Below are positions 6,216 to 7,749 of a stretch of 7,749 nucleotides of DNA, one piece after another. Origin of the DNA: an uncultured Eubacteriaceae bacterium (GTDB lineage: Bacteria; Bacillota; Clostridia; Oscillospirales; Acutalibacteraceae); assembly GCA_937905915.1 (NCBI GenBank), contig CALCVR010000323.1:1-7749 (forward strand). The letters are read 5' to 3'. How positions within the stretch are numbered: position 1 is the first letter of the stretch; every line of letters starts with the position of its first letter. Below the pieces are notes generated by a model that worked only from the letters and a program-made list of their open reading frames with translations, was not told the origin of the DNA and did not search any database. Both the position numbers and the translations under genes were made by a program.

Positions 6216-6228
6216 CCGCTAGGCCCTG
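6216..6228. repeat. Direct repeat copy 2 (CCGCTAGGCCCTG)
   Basis: This is an exact second copy of 6020-6032, close to the mreC ribosome binding site. The overlapping segment 6221-6233 is the perfect reverse complement of 6060-6072, so this copy can also form the base of a large stem-loop that closes just before the ribosome binding site. Confidence 0.6.
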
Positions 6229-6234
6229 CCTGGA

Positions 6235-6242
6235 AAAGGAGG
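6235..6242 (+). promoter_or_regulatory. Strong ribosome binding site fixing the GTG start of mreC
   Basis: AAAGGAGG lies 6 nt before GTG at 6249, the ideal arrangement. The mreC frame stays open upstream to an ATG at 6126, but no ribosome binding site accompanies that ATG, so the GTG is chosen. Confidence 0.85.
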
Positions 6243-6248
6243 TTTTTT

Positions 6249-7358
6249 GTGAAGCAATTTTTTCATTCAGGCCGTTTTAAAGCGCTGGTGGTTGTGGCGC
6301 TGCTTTTGTGCGGCTTTATGATTTATGCCCTCTCCCAAGGCGGCGGGGCATCTGGTTTTATTGGCGCTATTACGACGCCGCTTCAGTCCCTGTCGTCGGC
6401 CATCTCCAAGGGAGCGGACAGCTTCTTTTCCCAGTTTGTCTCCACCTCCGACCTGCAAAAGCAGCTGGATCAAAAGGAGGAGGAGCTGCGTGAACTCCGG
6501 GAAAAACAAGTGGACTACGATTCCGCGATCCGGGAAAACGAGGAGCTGCGCCGGTACTTGGACATTAAGGAAAAAAACGATGATTTTGAGTTGGAACCGG
6601 CCCAAGTGGTGGCGCGGGATAACACCGACCTTTATTATAATTTTACCGTCAACACAGGATCGGCCAGCGGAGTAGAACTGCGGGATCCGGTCATCACAGC
6701 CGACGGTTTGGTAGGCTATGTCAGCGAGGTGTATCCTACCTATTCTATTGTGCGTTCTATTCTAGATCCGTCCACTGAAATCGGCGCACAGGACAGCCAT
6801 ACCCAGGAAAACGGCGTAGTGGGGCTCAATACCATCGATCTGGCAAAGGAAGGCATGTGCCGCCTGAACTATCTGGATCGGGGCAGTTCGGTTTCCCGAG
6901 GAAATCTAGTGGTGACTTCGGGGGTAGGAGGCGCTTATCCTCGCGGGCTTATTATTGGCACAGTGGAAGAAGTGCTTCAAGAATCGGACGGTATTTCCAT
7001 TTATGCCACCATTCGTCCGGCGGCTGATATTCTCCACCTTACCGACGTCATGATTATCAAATCCTTTTACGGCCAAGGGGTTGGAATCCCCGGCCAGGAC
7101 GATGGAACTTCTACAGGGGAACCCTCCGGGCCGGAATCCACAGATAACGACGAAAATTCCTCTATGCCGGAGAGTTCCTCAGCATCAACAAGCAGCCAAG
7201 CCCCCTCTTCCAAGGGAGGGGTATCTTCCAGGGAATCCTCTTCCCGGAGCGCCAATCCTTCTTCCCAGAGCTCTCAGGATAGAGGCTCGTCGTCTAGGGC
7301 TTCGTCCAGTTCCCGTTCCAGTGGGATGGCCTCTTCCCAGAGAGGAGCGTCCCGATGA
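6249..7358 (+). CDS. mreC: Rod-shape protein MreC with a serine-rich C-terminal extension
   Basis: MreC is a membrane-anchored dimeric scaffold of the elongasome, with its bulk outside the cytoplasmic membrane, contacting MreD and penicillin-binding proteins. From the GTG at 6249 the product has 369 residues: a short basic N-terminus, one transmembrane helix (about 11-28), a coiled coil (about 67-108, rich in Glu, Leu, Gln and Lys), and the beta-barrel region (about 110-278), with typical segments such as ITADGLVGYVSEV and VVTSGVGGAYPRGLIIGTV. Beyond it lies an 86-residue tail (284-369) with 35 serines, acidic at first and then mixed with arginine, which looks disordered. B. subtilis MreC is about 290 residues, so the tail accounts for the extra length. 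The stop overlaps the mreD start (ATGA, 7355-7358), implying coupled translation. Confidence 0.94.
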   Translation: MKQFFHSGRFKALVVVALLLCGFMIYALSQGGGASGFIGAITTPLQSLSSAISKGADSFFSQFVSTSDLQKQLDQKEEELRELREKQVDYDSAIRENEELRRYLDIKEKNDDFELEPAQVVARDNTDLYYNFTVNTGSASGVELRDPVITADGLVGYVSEVYPTYSIVRSILDPSTEIGAQDSHTQENGVVGLNTIDLAKEGMCRLNYLDRGSSVSRGNLVVTSGVGGAYPRGLIIGTVEEVLQESDGISIYATIRPAADILHLTDVMIIKSFYGQGVGIPGQDDGTSTGEPSGPESTDNDENSSMPESSSASTSSQAPSSKGGVSSRESSSRSANPSSQSSQDRGSSSRASSSSRSSGMASSQRGASR

Positions 7359-7749
7359 AGGCGAAACGGCGGGCGTTAACCGTCAAATGGATTGTGTATG
7401 TCCTCTATTTTTTGCTGCTTTTTACCTTGCAGCAGACGCCGGGCGCCCTGCCGGTTGTGATGGGGGCGCGTCCTTCTCTCTTGCTGCCGGCGGTGGTGTG
7501 TGTGGCTCTCTATGATCAGGAACTGTTTGGGGCGGTATTTGGCGTCATCGCCGGAGTCCTGTGGGACTTAAACAGCATTGACCGTCCTTTTGGGTATTCG
7601 GCACTGCTTCTGATGGCCATCGGATGCCTGTGCGGTTTACTGGTTACCTTCTTTATGAGAAATAATTTTTTTACCGCTTTGCTGCTCACCATCCCAGCCA
7701 TCGCTGTATATGAGGGAATTACTTGGTTTATTTTTACCTTTGTGATGGG
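7355..7749 (+). CDS. mreD: Rod-shape protein MreD, N-terminal part (runs off right edge)
   Basis: MreD is a small polytopic membrane protein that works with MreC and MreB in the cell-elongation complex. The first 131 codons are visible and remain open at the window edge. The sequence is strongly hydrophobic, with likely membrane segments around residues 11-25, 40-53, 57-70, 82-100 and 105-130. GVIAGVLWDL (63-72) corresponds to the small-residue-rich GxxxGxLWD segment common in the family. The start ATG overlaps the mreC stop, and AGAGGAG at 7341-7347 lies 7 nt upstream, inside mreC. Position straight after mreC supports the assignment as much as the weakly conserved sequence does. PBP2 and Min genes often follow in this order but lie outside the window. 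Confidence 0.9.
   Translation, partial: MKAKRRALTVKWIVYVLYFLLLFTLQQTPGALPVVMGARPSLLLPAVVCVALYDQELFGAVFGVIAGVLWDLNSIDRPFGYSALLLMAIGCLCGLLVTFFMRNNFFTALLLTIPAIAVYEGITWFIFTFVM

Larger units (their letters stand above)
5906..6248 (+). other. Long structured spacer between mreB and mreC
   Basis: This 343-nt, mostly GC-rich spacer interrupts an operon whose next junction (mreC-mreD) overlaps. I see no protein gene in it: frames that stay open lack ribosome binding sites and known motifs. It holds a hairpin at 6002-6044, a hairpin at 6055-6073, a 13-nt direct repeat (6020-6032 and 6216-6228) and a 13-nt inverted repeat (6060-6072 against 6221-6233). The stretch 6125-6170 is more AT-rich and contains TGCTAGATT (6160-6168), resembling an extended -10 box, but no matching -35 box is visible. 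The spacer ends with the mreC ribosome binding site. It could be a structured leader, a non-coding RNA or an inserted small element. Confidence 0.7.

Noticed and set aside
5966..6280. 104-codon open frame across the mreB-mreC spacer
   Set aside because: It overlaps the mreC start in another frame, has no ribosome binding site, and its translation is low in recognisable structure; GC-rich DNA often leaves chance frames open.
1..7749. CRISPR arrays, insertion sequences, tRNA or rRNA genes
   Set aside because: No regularly spaced repeats, transposase-like products, cloverleaf or rRNA-like sequence was seen on either strand.

Overview
The window comes from a low-to-mid GC Gram-positive, most likely an anaerobic clostridium of the Oscillospiraceae / Acutalibacteraceae type. 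The clues are AGGAGG-type ribosome binding sites, sigma-A-like promoters, the gene pair zapA / long U32 protein, and the order maf-mreB-mreC-mreD. No rRNA, tRNA, CRISPR array, phage gene or transposase is visible.

Layout. Positions 1-628 (minus strand) hold the first 209 codons of a glycogen phosphorylase, running off the left edge, with its own good promoter at 699-727. A divergent intergenic region (629-1084) carries dyads and a fold-capable leader. The plus strand then reads zapA (1085-1468), a long U32/DUF3656 protein that is probably a 23S rRNA hydroxylase and overlaps zapA by ATGA (1465-3513), dut (3610-4050), maf (4216-4791), mreB (4964-5905), mreC (6249-7358) and the start of mreD (7355 to the right edge, ATGA overlap with mreC).

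How the genes fit together. Most plus-strand genes serve cell division, cell shape or nucleotide hygiene. ZapA bundles FtsZ, Maf is a nucleotide pyrophosphatase linked to septation, and MreB/C/D guide side-wall peptidoglycan synthesis. Dut keeps uracil out of DNA, and the U32 protein modifies RNA. GlgP, on the other strand, is reserve carbohydrate metabolism and is not obviously linked.

Most noteworthy. (1) The mreB reading frame is intact, but aligned from memory to known MreB it lacks 26 residues (78 nt, in frame). These include the phosphate-2 loop (DIGGGTTE) that defines the actin/Hsp70 ATPase fold. (2) The spacers around the mre genes are unusual: a strong promoter followed by a terminator-like hairpin inside the mreB leader, and a 343-nt GC-rich, repeat-bearing, fold-capable spacer between mreB and mreC. 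(3) The dut-maf spacer and the zapA leader each contain mutually exclusive stems resembling attenuators. (4) MreC has an 86-residue tail that is about 41% serine. I did not find a clearly new multi-gene system. The mreB lesion and the leader structures are the points to check.
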